Counted from the stretch's first letter, positions 26,347-35,427 are shown. The stretch: 64,000 nucleotides of DNA from an uncultured Thermofilaceae archaeon (GCA_938036345.1 CALHPJ010000004.1:1-64000); one strand, 5' to 3'. The notes: generated from the letters alone by a model not told the origin. A program made the numbers and translations.

Positions 26347-27573
26347 TTAAAATAGCTGGAGTCTCTCCTCTATAAACTCGCTTTGGAGCTTTGTGATATT
26401 TTTCAAGTACTCGCTTAATATTGGCTCAACGTATTTTCTCGCAGTGTTGTATACCTCTTCTTTAGCTACTAATCCAACGTGCGCTATTAGCGGGTCGTTG
26501 ATAGGCCTCCCTATCTGGCTGATTAATTCGACGTAAGCTTCCTCCACCTCTGTCTCTTGCACTATTTTTTCCGCGATCATTCTAGCTAGCACATTGTAAA
26601 TTTTACCGACATGATTCACAGGATTCTTGCCAGCAGTTGCCTCCATGGACATGGGCCTCATGGGGGTTATCAAGCCGTTAGCCCTATTTCCCCGCCCGGT
26701 AGCACCGTCATCTCCGTGTTCAGCAGACGTGCCCGTTACTACGAGGTAGAGGCCGCTCTCATTTTTTGCATCGGGATCATCTCCTGTATTTACGTAAACG
26801 TTAACATCCTTATCCTCTACTACCCTGGCAGATAAATTTTCCACCCGTTTCTTTACCTCTTCCTTAGCGTAGAAGTAGTCGTCCTTACTGTTAATATGCC
26901 GAGATACCATACCAGCGGCTATAGTCAGCTCTATCGTTGACCCTCTTCTGATGCCCATTACTTTAATATCCTCGCCCACCATCGGTAATTCCCTCTTTAA
27001 CTCAGCGGAATTCAGGTAGCGTTCAACTTCTAAGACTAGTTTTTCCGTCTCGGATAACGGTGCGAACCCCACTCCAAGCGATGTGTCATTCGCACCGGGG
27101 ATTTCTTTCCGCCTTTCAAATATGGAAACTAGGTCCGCAGATCCCTTACCTATCTTGTAGTCGATAATGACATGTATGTCGGGATCTAAGTATCTGAAAT
27201 TGCCCTTGATCCAAGACCTAACAGCTTTCAGTACCAAAGTACCAATCGGTACGGTTTCGGTATCCCCGCGCTCGGTTCTTACCTCCGTGGTTGCTCTGCC
27301 TGCAACTAGTACATATATTGGTGCAAGTACTTCGCCACCGCCAAATTTAGGCCTAGATTGCCCTCCCACGATAAGTACCTTGTCCACGTTATGGTGAAGA
27401 ATGCTTCCGAACCTCTGAATATACTCCTTGCATAGAGCGACGCTTACTGCTTCCGCAACCGCATCGGCCATATAGTCTGGGTGGCCTAGCCCCTTTCGTT
27501 CCACAATCTCTACGCTTCGAGCTGCTACAGGCTGCACGTTTAACCTTTCCACATAAATATCGCTCCTGTTCAT
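26347..27573 (-). CDS. mat: S-adenosylmethionine synthetase, archaeal type
   Basis: Archaeal methionine adenosyltransferase, making SAM from methionine and ATP. It contains [42 protein letters not shown], and [26 protein letters not shown], all family hallmarks. Relatives begin about 8-10 residues before the VERLN strand, so ATG 27573 is preferred, though the frame is open to 27630. It is convergent with the DUF460 gene and 63 bases after the Lsm gene. Confidence 0.95.
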   Translation of the reverse strand: MNRSDIYVERLNVQPVAARSVEIVERKGLGHPDYMADAVAEAVSVALCKEYIQRFGSILHHNVDKVLIVGGQSRPKFGGGEVLAPIYVLVAGRATTEVRTERGDTETVPIGTLVLKAVRSWIKGNFRYLDPDIHVIIDYKIGKGSADLVSIFERRKEIPGANDTSLGVGFAPLSETEKLVLEVERYLNSAELKRELPMVGEDIKVMGIRRGSTIELTIAAGMVSRHINSKDDYFYAKEEVKKRVENLSARVVEDKDVNVYVNTGDDPDAKNESGLYLVVTGTSAEHGDDGATGRGNRANGLITPMRPMSMEATAGKNPVNHVGKIYNVLARMIAEKIVQETEVEEAYVELISQIGRPINDPLIAHVGLVAKEEVYNTARKYVEPILSEYLKNITKLQSEFIEERLQLF

Positions 27574-27636
27574 CGCCGTAACGGCGGAGTGACCTGTTAT
27601 TAGCATATCCCTTTTATTACTGAGATTCATTAAATT

Positions 27637-27897
27637 CTACAGCGTAAGCCTGTTGCCCACCACGGCGATGTACATTATATTACTACCGCGTATGAAGACT
27701 TTACCGTACTTTACAACCGGATTGCCGTTTTCTTCAACCTGCGCTGCGCTGTCCAGTATTAGGTTCATTGAGGCATCGACGTTTTCGACAATCCCCCGAT
27801 ACTCGCTATTATCCTTCAGTTTGACTAGGACCTCGATACCTAGTTCCCTCAGTCTGGTAAGTAGCTCCAATGGTTTGTCTATAGCCGAAATCTCCAT
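27637..27897 (-). CDS. Sm-like (LSm) archaeal protein
   Basis: An Sm-fold RNA-binding protein that assembles as a ring. Sm1 is visible in VLVKLKDNSEYRGIVENVDASMNLIL and Sm2 in GKVFIRGSNIMYIAVV. It differs from the second Lsm gene at 46.4 kb, so the organism has at least two paralogues. ATG 27897 is preferred; GTG 27930 would add 11 residues. It is followed by the SAM synthetase gene. Confidence 0.93.
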   Translation of the reverse strand: MEISAIDKPLELLTRLRELGIEVLVKLKDNSEYRGIVENVDASMNLILDSAAQVEENGNPVVKYGKVFIRGSNIMYIAVVGNRLTL

Positions 27898-28027
27898 GCC
27901 GTATCGCCTGCCGTACTCGGCTCTCTTCACGCGCTCTTAAATCTTCGCCTAAGAGTGTTTCAGTGTATGCGTAAGCTTAGCCGGCGAATCATATAAAAAA
28001 GGGAGTTCTGCTACTAAACTTTGATCC

Positions 28028-28231
28028 ATGAAATGCAGCGCGTGCGGCAAGGAGGGCGCTACCGCTAAAATTGGGGGGAAATACTATTGCTACAGCTGCG
28101 GTAGCCGAGTGGTAAAGGAACACGTACTACGCTCGCTAAAGGAGCTCGAGAGGAAAGGCCTAGCAGTCTCAATCGAGCAAAGCATAGAAAAACGCGAAGA
28201 GGGTAATTTCACTTCCTCAAGCAGGGCGTAA
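28028..28231 (+). CDS. Small zinc-ribbon protein
   Basis: A 67-residue protein with CSACGKEGATAKIGGKYYCYSC, i.e. two CxxC pairs 15 residues apart, a zinc ribbon, followed by a charged helix (VLRSLKELERKGLAVSIEQ). No named family was recognised. It lies alone between two minus-strand genes and probably has its own promoter (the region ATATAAAAAAGG is about 30 bases upstream). Confidence 0.7.
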   Translation: MKCSACGKEGATAKIGGKYYCYSCGSRVVKEHVLRSLKELERKGLAVSIEQSIEKREEGNFTSSSRA

Positions 28232-28271
28232 GCATCTTTTAGTGGGTGACCATTCGTGGAGAATGAAAAAT

Positions 28272-28718
28272 CTAATGACCCCCTTTATGCCTTGCAGCTT
28301 CGTGCCGTTTCCTTAGAGCCCTTTCTCTCTGCTTTCTGGCCCACTTGTAGCTGTGCGTGTAGCGGTATTTGACGCTTAAAAGTCCGCGTGCCTTTCGTCC
28401 AGCCATCGTCTTACCTTTGAAGACCCTGCCCCTATCCGGTTTAATTACGAGTACTTTGGGTAGCGTTGGCTGCGGTAAGCTGGCTTCTCCGAGTTTAACA
28501 GCTTTCAACCATTCCTGCAGCATCTTCACGTTCTCCTCGTGTGCGCTTTTTCGTCTTTCGTCGACGTATATCCCCAGCAACCTAGCTTCGCTAACCGTTA
28601 ACCCTACTGCTTTAATCTCGTCGACGGAGAAGCCCCGACCTGCCTTTAAGGGCTTAGGCGGTAAACCTCCGAATCGTCCTAGCGATGGCACTTTAACTAC
28701 CGGGGAGGGGCTTGCCAT
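28272..28718 (-). CDS. rpl13e: Ribosomal protein eL13
   Basis: Archaeal L13e, which is restricted mainly to TACK archaea and eukaryotes. It has the LKAGRGFSVDEIKAVGLTVSEARLLGIYVD-type core (key residues R-G-FS-E and GI-VD-RR) and a basic C-terminal extension rich in R and K. GGTGA lies just before ATG 28718; GTG 28727 is the longer alternative. Its start lies inside the end of the upstream membrane gene. Confidence 0.93.
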   Translation of the reverse strand: MASPSPVVKVPSLGRFGGLPPKPLKAGRGFSVDEIKAVGLTVSEARLLGIYVDERRKSAHEENVKMLQEWLKAVKLGEASLPQPTLPKVLVIKPDRGRVFKGKTMAGRKARGLLSVKYRYTHSYKWARKQRERALRKRHEAARHKGGH

Positions 28719-29163
28719 TATCACCACTCTGAGGCTTGCCCGAGTACGTTGTTTTTAAGCTTTCTCTCGTCCCGCCTACTTCAAGGTCGCCTATTAGCCT
28801 TGACGCGCGCAGAGCCACCACCCCACCAATGATTAGCGCTGTAAAAAGCCCAAGGACACCCGCCACCCTCATTAATCGCCGAGCATTTTTTAGCGAGTAA
28901 TCTGAAATCATGCTCCGAGCCATAAGCAGTAGCACAAGGGAGAGCAAACAGATTAATTCGTATACGATTACCCAAGGCATTACTAAGTCTACGTATTCTA
29001 CGCGAGCGAATGCTAAAGCAGCTAAAAGCATTGCTGGCATAAGTGCCCCCACCGCGTAAAATATTGTTGCCTGGCTGAGTAAAGCGTTTGTCTCTCTGAA
29101 AATCCTCATTCCGCGAATCATCAAAACCAGAACACGGCTTTGTTGGATAAACCTTTCCTTCAA
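28693..29163 (-). CDS. Predicted membrane protein, unknown family
   Basis: A 156-residue protein with about four hydrophobic helices: ATIFYAVGALMPAMLLAALAF, WVIVYELICLLSLVLLLMA, and VAGVLGLFTALIIGGVVAL are the clearest. The C-terminal 40 residues are soluble and glycine/serine-rich (SGKPQSGDNGKPLPGS). No family was recognised. It overlaps the eL13 start by 26 bases and follows the larger membrane protein by 24 bases, so the group 31079-28272 is probably one transcript. Confidence 0.65.
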   Translation of the reverse strand: MKERFIQQSRVLVLMIRGMRIFRETNALLSQATIFYAVGALMPAMLLAALAFARVEYVDLVMPWVIVYELICLLSLVLLLMARSMISDYSLKNARRLMRVAGVLGLFTALIIGGVVALRASRLIGDLEVGGTRESLKTTYSGKPQSGDNGKPLPGS

Positions 29164-29187
29164 TTAAAGGCCCAGCGAAACTTTAAG

Positions 29188-30837
29188 TTAATAACGCATG
29201 AGCTTAAGTAGCACTAAAGATATCCCGTAAAAGCTTAAAGCTTTGCTCATGAGCTGCCTGTAACGTAAAGTAAATTTAACTATCCCTACGTAGCGCATAA
29301 CCCCTATCAAAAATATTAAACCGAGGGGTACTCCTACTAAAGTCTCTGTTGAATTTAAGTAGAAATAACCTCCGTTGCCCCACACGCATGAGTAGGCAAC
29401 TAGTAAACCTGTAGAATCGAAAAATAGTGTAATCCAGTTCAATTTATAATCAGCTTTTCTATAATAGTTTAAAAAGAAAGCTAAAATACTTGTGAGACAT
29501 GTTATTATGATAAAAATGCTAATATCCAGATTGTTGACTATAAAGTTTAACTTGGGGGGCTGCCTATAAATCAGGCCTATCATCCATTCTTTTTGAATAT
29601 AGATTAGTGGATCTTCGTACTCGGGCTTCATAACCGCTCTTGCTAGCATCAACCCGGTTGGAGCTAAGATGCAGATAGTTGCAAGAATAACGCTGCGCAT
29701 GTAACCTTTAGATAATTTATGGTTCCACATGCTCATCGCAGCGAACACTAAATGTAGCGAAGAGCTCATGAAAATCGCGAGTACTGGAGTGAATTCCCGC
29801 ATCCCCGCGAAATCCAGGAGAAGTAGCATAGCGACGCCTACTATGTTGGGGGTAAAGGAGTCAGGTACACTGGTCAGAAGATAGAATCCACCCTCCAATC
29901 TTATGGTTATTAAATCTGATAAAACAATTATGAATAATATAAGCAAAGTTGCAAATATAACATGTGTTGGAGGTATGAGAAATGTAAGTCCCAGTATCAT
30001 CACTAATACCCCCATAGCTAGGGTTGCGACGTCAGCAATTACCCGGGAGAAGTTTCTTGCAGCACCTCGCGTATGTAGAAGGACGGCTGCGATGAGCGTG
30101 GAGATAAGAACCCCTGCTTGGACCCCCAGGTAGACGCTGTGGAGTACTCTTGTTGTACTCACATTACTTACTGTCCGGAAAGCGAGAGTGGTTAACAGGA
30201 GGTGAACCCCTAGTGTAGTGACAGTAGCTAGAGTTGATGAGGCTAGCATAAGCATGATGAAGCCTGCGTGATAAGAGTGAAAACCTATCTGATTCAGGGG
30301 AAAGAAAGCATCGAGTATAGCGAATAAAGAACCCATCGCAACACCAGCTAGGGTCAGAACAGAAAGTTCGCTTTGAGAACGGTGCCCAGCAGCGCGTTCG
30401 ATGGTCGTGGGCAAAGCTTCAACGCCCTCCCATAGGGGCGAGAGAGCTCTTATAACACTGTCATGAATTAAGGAAAAACCTACACTCATAGCGCACGTAA
30501 TTAACAACAGAGTCAGCATGGATTCCGAAAACAGGCTGGTGGGCACTTCCAGATTTCCTAAAAGTGGGGATGTTCGGCTTAGAGCGTCCCTATTAGTTAG
30601 CACCGAATAGAGAAGTGAGAAAACCATGCGCAAATTAATAACTGTTAAGGAGGAGGCGAGACTTAAGGTTAAAGGCGGAGCCCACTCGTTTTGAGGAAAA
30701 CGCAACAATAGTGTCCCAAGGGCCAGCGCAGAAATGAGAAAGGCTTGCAAGGGCGTGCCTATTACCAGATCCAGCATTAATAAGCCTGCTCCACTGCCGA
30801 GTAGTATGCAAGCCGCTGCGATCAACAAGGGTTTCAT
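29188..30837 (-). CDS. Large multi-spanning membrane protein, unknown family
   Basis: A 549-residue protein with about 13-15 hydrophobic helices, short loops and few charged residues inside the helices. An extracytoplasmic-type loop at about 405-440 (KPEYEDPLIYIQKEWMIGLI) and one near 500 (WGNGGYFYLNSTETLVG) are the main hydrophilic parts. No transporter signature was recognised. It overlaps the small Cys protein upstream by four bases (ATGA) and precedes the 156-residue membrane protein; the three could form one membrane complex. Confidence 0.7.
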   Translation of the reverse strand: MKPLLIAAACILLGSGAGLLMLDLVIGTPLQAFLISALALGTLLLRFPQNEWAPPLTLSLASSLTVINLRMVFSLLYSVLTNRDALSRTSPLLGNLEVPTSLFSESMLTLLLITCAMSVGFSLIHDSVIRALSPLWEGVEALPTTIERAAGHRSQSELSVLTLAGVAMGSLFAILDAFFPLNQIGFHSYHAGFIMLMLASSTLATVTTLGVHLLLTTLAFRTVSNVSTTRVLHSVYLGVQAGVLISTLIAAVLLHTRGAARNFSRVIADVATLAMGVLVMILGLTFLIPPTHVIFATLLILFIIVLSDLITIRLEGGFYLLTSVPDSFTPNIVGVAMLLLLDFAGMREFTPVLAIFMSSSLHLVFAAMSMWNHKLSKGYMRSVILATICILAPTGLMLARAVMKPEYEDPLIYIQKEWMIGLIYRQPPKLNFIVNNLDISIFIIITCLTSILAFFLNYYRKADYKLNWITLFFDSTGLLVAYSCVWGNGGYFYLNSTETLVGVPLGLIFLIGVMRYVGIVKFTLRYRQLMSKALSFYGISLVLLKLMRY

Positions 30838-31079
30838 TTCACTACGCCTAAGGTACTTTTTTCATCATCGTCAACTTGAGAAAGGAATTTCGAACCAGAG
30901 GCGCTAACCAAAATTCGGGCTAGCACTGGGCAGCCATTACCTCCTTTGGCACAGTAATCTCTTAGTGAGGGGGCCCTTAACCGCCATTCCTCAGGTGGTA
31001 TAAACACGCACCTTGTCCCATTCCCTGTATGCTTATAGTACATGCACGCTCTTTCTTCGCCCATCAACCCGGTGAGCAC
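30834..31079 (-). CDS. Small Cys4 protein
   Basis: An 81-residue protein with four cysteines in the order ACMYYKHTGNGTRCVFIPP then DYCAKGGNGCPVL. The first pair is 11 residues apart and the second pair 5 apart, suggesting a bound metal or Fe-S centre. The same kind of Cys4 module opens the coiled-coil protein at 39.3-40.1 kb. It is translationally coupled (4-base overlap) to the large membrane protein downstream. Function unknown. Confidence 0.65.
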   Translation of the reverse strand: MLTGLMGEERACMYYKHTGNGTRCVFIPPEEWRLRAPSLRDYCAKGGNGCPVLARILVSASGSKFLSQVDDDEKSTLGVVK

Positions 31080-31096
31080 GTGCGGGAGATAAGTGT

Positions 31097-31612
31097 TTAG
31101 CGCATACTAAAGTTGAGGGCTTCAAACACATCCGAATGTCTTCTTAACCTCTTGAAAGTATCATTTAGGGATTCAGGTATAACCTTCGTGTTAGCGATAA
31201 CTGGCATAAAATTCGTGTCTCCAACCCATCTCGGGACTATGTGTACGTGCAAGTGACCTTCGAGTCCCGCGCCAGCCGCCTTTCCCAGGTTAACACCCAA
31301 GTTTAAACCGTCAGGAGTTAATGCGCGTTTAACTAACTCTATGGATAATTTTATAGTTTCAGCTAAATTGTAAAGCTCGTCTCTTGTTAGCTCCGAGAAC
31401 TCGGATAAATGCCTTCGGGGTGCGAGAAGTAGGTGTCCAGTGTTGTAGGGAAACTTGTTCATTAGTAGGATCACATAGTTATTTTTGTAAATCACTAGGT
31501 GCTCCTCTAGATTATCCGACTCGGCTGCTTTGCATATAAAGCACCCCTCTTCCTTCTCTATCTTCGTGTATTCTATGTACTTCATTCTCCATGGTGCCCA
31601 TAGAATTTCCAC
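31097..31612 (-). CDS. HIT-family nucleotide hydrolase/phosphorylase
   Basis: HIT-domain protein that acts on nucleoside polyphosphates such as Ap4A or on nucleotide conjugates. The N-terminal LWAPWRMKYIE, the CFIC pair and the catalytic GHLHVHIVPRW with the HxHxH triad are present. The frame is open to 31738, but the family begins at LWAPWR, and GGTGGTGA precedes GTG 31612, which is chosen. It is upstream of, and oriented with, the unknown membrane operon, whose first gene starts 17 bases after its stop. Confidence 0.9.
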   Translation of the reverse strand: MEILWAPWRMKYIEYTKIEKEEGCFICKAAESDNLEEHLVIYKNNYVILLMNKFPYNTGHLLLAPRRHLSEFSELTRDELYNLAETIKLSIELVKRALTPDGLNLGVNLGKAAGAGLEGHLHVHIVPRWVGDTNFMPVIANTKVIPESLNDTFKRLRRHSDVFEALNFSMR

Positions 31613-31840
31613 TTCACCACCTACTCGCTCTAGAAAAGTGAATACTAAAACATTTTCGCGAGAAAAGAAACACCGGAGATATTGACTGCTACAGCAGCGA
31701 GTATGGGGATTGCAGCCCGTTAGGGGTAAAGCTACCAAAAACGAGCGCCAGGCTTACACATCACAGCGCAAATCCAAGCTTTAGCTGTGTAGTGAAATAG
31801 TACATTGAATTCTTCGTTCGCAGATTTTGCAGGGTAAAAA

Positions 31841-31848
31841 CTTTAAAG
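31841..31848 (+). promoter_or_regulatory. TATA box of the eS1 gene
   Basis: CTTTAAAG is centred about 28 bases before the ATG at 31873, the spacing expected for a leaderless archaeal mRNA. No Shine-Dalgarno stands close to that ATG. Confidence 0.45.
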
Positions 31849-31872
31849 CGGGAATCTGAGGGCTCACAAGCT

Positions 31873-32472
31873 ATGTCGCAAAAAACTGCTAGGCAAATTA
31901 GGAGTAAATGGGAGTCAAAAAAGTGGTTTACGGTCATAGCTCCCAGCGCTTTCGGGTATGCTGAACTTGGCCTTATACCGGCGAACGATGAAAGGAATGT
32001 TATCGGAAGAACTATGGAAATAAGCTTTTACGATATAACAAAGGATATATCACAGCTTCCCATTAAACTTAAATTCAAAATAATAAAAGTTAGCGAAGAT
32101 AGCAAAGCTTACACGCAATTGAAACAAATAGAGATGACCAGAGACTATATTAGAAGCTTAGTAAGACGAGGAGTTTCAAGAGTAGACGCAATAAAAGATT
32201 TCGAAACTAAGGATGGAGCTAAGCTTAGAATAATGTGTATGGTAATAACTCAAAGTAGAATTAAAACTTCCCAGAAAAAAATAATGAGAAAAATAATGCT
32301 AGATCTATTAGAAAAAAAAGTTTCCGAAACAGTATTTGATGAATTGATCCAAGAAATAGTTCTTGGCAAATTAGCTACCGAAATAGAAATAGCCGCCAGA
32401 AAAATATATCAGATTAAAAAAGCAGAAATTCGGAAAGTTAAAGTATTATCTCAACCCGTTAGCCCAACTTAG
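31873..32472 (+). CDS. rps3ae: Ribosomal protein eS1 (S3Ae)
   Basis: A 199-residue archaeal S3Ae. Marks are the N-terminal KWESKKWFTVIAPSAFGYAELG, GRTMEISFYDITKDISQL and the RRGVSRVDAIKDFETKDGAKLRIM region. Found at the mRNA exit side of the small subunit. It is a single-gene unit between the HIT gene (divergent) and the DHH gene (convergent). Confidence 0.96.
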   Translation: MSQKTARQIRSKWESKKWFTVIAPSAFGYAELGLIPANDERNVIGRTMEISFYDITKDISQLPIKLKFKIIKVSEDSKAYTQLKQIEMTRDYIRSLVRRGVSRVDAIKDFETKDGAKLRIMCMVITQSRIKTSQKKIMRKIMLDLLEKKVSETVFDELIQEIVLGKLATEIEIAARKIYQIKKAEIRKVKVLSQPVSPT

Positions 32473-32477
32473 TGCTG

Positions 32478-33467
32478 CTATTTTAGGTACTTAATAGTTC
32501 GGAAACCAACCGCCTGCGCGATAGTGAATAGGGTTTCGCGTTGAGCCTCTGACGGACTAAACTTCCCGTTGAAGCCTCCTGCTAGCTCGTGCCCGCCACC
32601 GCTCCCCCTCATCCTTTTAGCCAGCTCGGGTATGATATGGCGACCTACGTGAAGCCCGGTTTTTTCACCAAACTTTCTTGAAAACCTTATACTTAGCCTG
32701 CACTCATTGTCTACTTTGCAAGCAACTATCGATACATCTGCACCTAGAGTTATCAATGACCTAGCCACCGAAGCTTCGTATGAGCTGACTTCACTTACAA
32801 CTACTAAGAATTCACCTAACCTGATCACGCTCGACCTAACTGCTCCTTTAAGCCTAGCTACTTTCTCTGGAAAGTCAGTCTCTTCTTCAAGCAACTCCAG
32901 GGCTTTCAGGTAGTCGCCACCTCTCTTCAGCATGCACGCCGTAAGTTCAAGAGCAGCAGGGCTGACGTGGATAAACCTCCTAGTATCAAAAAGCACCCCC
33001 GCGATCGCCAAAGTTGCTAAAGCAGGTGGAAGGGGTATTTTCAACTCCTCTATAACTCGATAGATGATCAATGTCGAAGCAGGCTCCTCTAGGATTATGG
33101 TTAAGTTGGCCCTCTTAGCCAGATCTCCTGGTGGTGTGTGGTGATCCAACACGAACAGCGTTTCAACGTTATTAATTACCGTGGCGAAATTTCCAACCCG
33201 GTTACGATCGCTTGTATCTACGATAGCAACAGAGTCCACTATCTCACAGCTTGGCTCCACTATGTACTCAAAGTTCAGACCTAAATTCTTCAACAACCTA
33301 CGCGAGAGCTTGCTGGGACCCCCTGGAAAGGCCATCTTTACATTGCTTACACCTGCATTTTCTAAAAAGTGCTTAAGCAGAAGTGCTGCGGCTAGGGCAT
33401 CCGGGTCAGCATTTACATGGGTAATAATTAGGACTCCCTTCCTTGATGCACGCGCGAAGCTCTGCAC
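32478..33467 (-). CDS. DHH-family phosphoesterase
   Basis: A RecJ/nanoRNase-like DHH phosphoesterase. Catalytic motifs are seen in order: THVNADPDALAAALLL (motif I), IVDTSDRNRVG (II), LDHHTPPG (DHH, III) and VLFDTRRF (IV); DHHA1 follows with GSGGGHELAGGF. It may degrade short RNA or DNA or cyclic dinucleotides; the substrate cannot be read. The frame is open to 33596, but this would run through the DUF3194 gene, so GTG 33467 is the likely start. It ends the prefoldin operon. Confidence 0.88.
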   Translation of the reverse strand: MQSFARASRKGVLIITHVNADPDALAAALLLKHFLENAGVSNVKMAFPGGPSKLSRRLLKNLGLNFEYIVEPSCEIVDSVAIVDTSDRNRVGNFATVINNVETLFVLDHHTPPGDLAKRANLTIILEEPASTLIIYRVIEELKIPLPPALATLAIAGVLFDTRRFIHVSPAALELTACMLKRGGDYLKALELLEEETDFPEKVARLKGAVRSSVIRLGEFLVVVSEVSSYEASVARSLITLGADVSIVACKVDNECRLSIRFSRKFGEKTGLHVGRHIIPELAKRMRGSGGGHELAGGFNGKFSPSEAQRETLFTIAQAVGFRTIKYLK

Positions 33468-33480
33468 TTTTAAGGAGATT

Positions 33481-33780
33481 TCAGATAAACTTGAAACCTT
33501 TAGCCTCAACCTTAGGGGCAAGTTCCGCCAACGCTTTATCGAGAATACTCGCGAGCTCACGATCAATATCACCCGACGAGTACTTAACTTCGACAACAGC
33601 TTCTACTTCAACTATATAGGGCCATTCATCGCTTATCTGAACTTTAATATTACTATTTTGAGTGCGATCTCCGAAACTCTCCTCTATGAGTTCCGCTATT
33701 CTATTAGCTAACCAATTTGTAATTTCCTCTATTTCATCACGTGAGATTTTACTAACCAGCTCCCGTTTGAGTACCGCCAA
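33481..33780 (-). CDS. DUF3194 family protein
   Basis: A 99-residue archaeal protein found next to prefoldin beta in many genomes. It begins with a helical part (SRDEIEEITNWLANRIAELI) followed by a strand region (ISDEWPYIVEVEAVVEVKYS) and a closing helix. Its function is unknown. It overlaps the prefoldin beta gene by 29 bases, pointing to close coupling. Confidence 0.75.
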   Translation of the reverse strand: MAVLKRELVSKISRDEIEEITNWLANRIAELIEESFGDRTQNSNIKVQISDEWPYIVEVEAVVEVKYSSGDIDRELASILDKALAELAPKVEAKGFKFI

Positions 33781-34111
33781 TTCTTTTCACCAGTCTTTTT
33801 TCTAACTCTTCTAACTGTTCCTTTATTAATCCTTCTTGTTTTTCTAATGTTTTTAACCTTAATTCCAATATTTCTTTCAAATCATTTAACTCCTTGACTA
33901 CATCGCTCTTTTGCCTGTGGACCATTATGGATCCTACAATCTTGTAAATCGAAGCATCCTCCTTAATGGAACTCAACTCGCGTAAAGCGTCATTCACCTC
34001 GCTTAGCTGAGACTGAATTTGTTGCCTGTTAATAGCGAGCACCCTTAGCTTTTCAACTAAATCTTGGTACCTTTTTATGTCGGCCCGAAGGGTTTCAGAT
34101 ACTTCTGCCAC
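33752..34111 (-). CDS. pfdB: Prefoldin beta subunit
   Basis: A 119-residue chaperone subunit. Two long coiled-coil helices flank a beta hairpin (YKIVGSIMVHRQKSDVVKEL), the classic beta-prefoldin layout. It works with the alpha subunit, not in this window, to pass unfolded proteins to the thermosome. It lies 152 bases after Pcc1, with room for its own promoter. Confidence 0.95.
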   Translation of the reverse strand: MAEVSETLRADIKRYQDLVEKLRVLAINRQQIQSQLSEVNDALRELSSIKEDASIYKIVGSIMVHRQKSDVVKELNDLKEILELRLKTLEKQEGLIKEQLEELEKRLVKRIGGTQTGAG

Positions 34112-34263
34112 ATTATGCGATGAAAAGAGGGAATTTATATTTATGCACGCCGCTGAAAGTTGCAGTTATTTATGCCCAGGTTAAGCTGGTTGACTCAATT
34201 TGGCCAGAATTTTAATCTAAAGGTAACCTATGGGTAGGCAGGCCTCTTTAGATTAAGATCTCT

Positions 34264-34527
34264 TCAATTAAATTCAGTCAATGCTTTCTCAGCTAATTCT
34301 AAAACCGTTAACAGTCTGAGAAAGCCGTTAAGCGAAGCTCTAAGGGAAGCCCGTTTAGGAGAGGCCATTCTTACCTTTAACTGCTCACCCTCTAGTGCAG
34401 CTTCCATTAGGACATGCGCAGTAGGCTGGTTTTTGACCTCAACTATAAGTGCATCATAGGCTGCTTTTGCATGCAGTTTACTCGAAAAATTTACTGTTAC
34501 ATATGCTTCATACGTAAACCTTGACAC
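34264..34527 (-). CDS. pcc1: KEOPS complex subunit Pcc1
   Basis: An 87-residue protein with the Pcc1 alpha/beta fold: a first strand VTVNFSSKLHAKAAYDALIVE and the conserved VRMASPKRASLRASLNGFLRL. Pcc1 dimers bind tRNA and Kae1 in t6A synthesis. It overlaps the Brix gene by 31 bases, the conserved archaeal order eL43-(rpoP)-Brix-Pcc1-prefoldin. Confidence 0.9.
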   Translation of the reverse strand: MSRFTYEAYVTVNFSSKLHAKAAYDALIVEVKNQPTAHVLMEAALEGEQLKVRMASPKRASLRASLNGFLRLLTVLELAEKALTEFN

Positions 34528-35096
34528 TTAATCACCTCCTGAACTTTTTCAACAGTAAGACGAGGACCCCGTAAATTGCCAGTCCGAGCATCGATGAACT
34601 TCAAAATAAAAGTACTTTCGAGGGATTCGCTTCTTTCGACCAGTAAAACAGACTCTGCTAGCATTGATTGACCGCGCAATTCAGTGTTTTCTATGAAGGG
34701 CAACGTTAACGCGCCTGCTAACTCCATCCCAAATTCGATGGTTTCCGACTCAGCTCGAGCACTCACGATCGCCGAGTTAGGTCTCTTAACAGCTATCCCC
34801 GCTTCGCGAGCCAATTTAACTCCTTTCAGCTTAAGAACTAATGGATAAAATTTTAGCTCCGGCCCAGTTACATCAAGGAACATTATTTTACCTGGGTTAC
34901 CCTTTAACCCTCTGCAGACCATAATTACTCTATCAGCATTAAGGAATTTAGCGTACTTAAATATCTCCATGTAGTTCATTTTACCTCTGTTAACCTTGAT
35001 CGCTGCCGGTAGAGCTAAAGCTATCTCTTTAGCCAATGATCTAACCCGAGGATTGGACCTTCGTGTGGTAGTAACAACTATCTTATATCCAGTCAT
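34497..35096 (-). CDS. Brix-domain rRNA processing protein
   Basis: A 199-residue archaeal Imp4/Brix homologue. It shows VVTTTRRSNPRVRSLAKEIALALPA and the sigma70-like region with NADRVIMVCRGLKGNPGKIMF. It is expected to bind pre-rRNA and aid ribosome assembly. It follows eL43 with only a 17-base gap; the RNA polymerase subunit gene rpoP that lies between them in many archaea is not present here. Confidence 0.88.
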   Translation of the reverse strand: MTGYKIVVTTTRRSNPRVRSLAKEIALALPAAIKVNRGKMNYMEIFKYAKFLNADRVIMVCRGLKGNPGKIMFLDVTGPELKFYPLVLKLKGVKLAREAGIAVKRPNSAIVSARAESETIEFGMELAGALTLPFIENTELRGQSMLAESVLLVERSESLESTFILKFIDARTGNLRGPRLTVEKVQEVIKCQGLRMKHM

Positions 35097-35113
35097 CTAA
35101 CTTTTTTAGATTA

Positions 35114-35395
35114 TTATCTAAATGTTTTCGTTTTAATACCTTTTAATTCTTCTGGGGTAAACGTCTTGCCCAGTTCCGTTCTAGGTGTCCATGCACCACC
35201 AGCAAATGTATAGCCGCACTTCTTGCACGCCCAAATGCCGATATTAACTCTCCTTACGGTGCCCCTTGTGAAGCAGCGTGGGCATCTATGAGGACCCTTC
35301 ATTTTGGCTTCAATTGCAGCTACCTTGTGCCTTATAGTCATACCGTAACGTGCGCCGAAACGTCCTGCGGTACCCACAACCTTTGTTCGTCCCAT
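35114..35395 (-). CDS. rpl37ae: Ribosomal protein eL43 (L37Ae)
   Basis: A 93-residue zinc-binding ribosomal protein. The conserved N terminus [19 protein letters not shown] and the [20 protein letters not shown] ribbon are diagnostic. GGGTGGAG is a Shine-Dalgarno 5-6 bases before the ATG. It starts the operon that continues into Brix, Pcc1 and prefoldin. Confidence 0.96.
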   Translation of the reverse strand: MGRTKVVGTAGRFGARYGMTIRHKVAAIEAKMKGPHRCPRCFTRGTVRRVNIGIWACKKCGYTFAGGAWTPRTELGKTFTPEELKGIKTKTFR

Positions 35396-35418
35396 AGTTT
35401 CTCCACCCGTTAGTATGC

Positions 35419-35427
35419 TAATTTAAA
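35419..35427 (-). promoter_or_regulatory. TATA box of the eL43 operon
   Basis: On the minus strand this reads TTTAAATTA, centred about 28 bases before the eL43 ATG. The transcript start would then fall close to the Shine-Dalgarno region, giving a very short leader or none. Confidence 0.4.

Noticed and set aside
30834-31079. Small Cys4 protein as a ferredoxin
   Set aside because: Cysteine spacing does not match the CxxCxxC...C pattern of ferredoxins.
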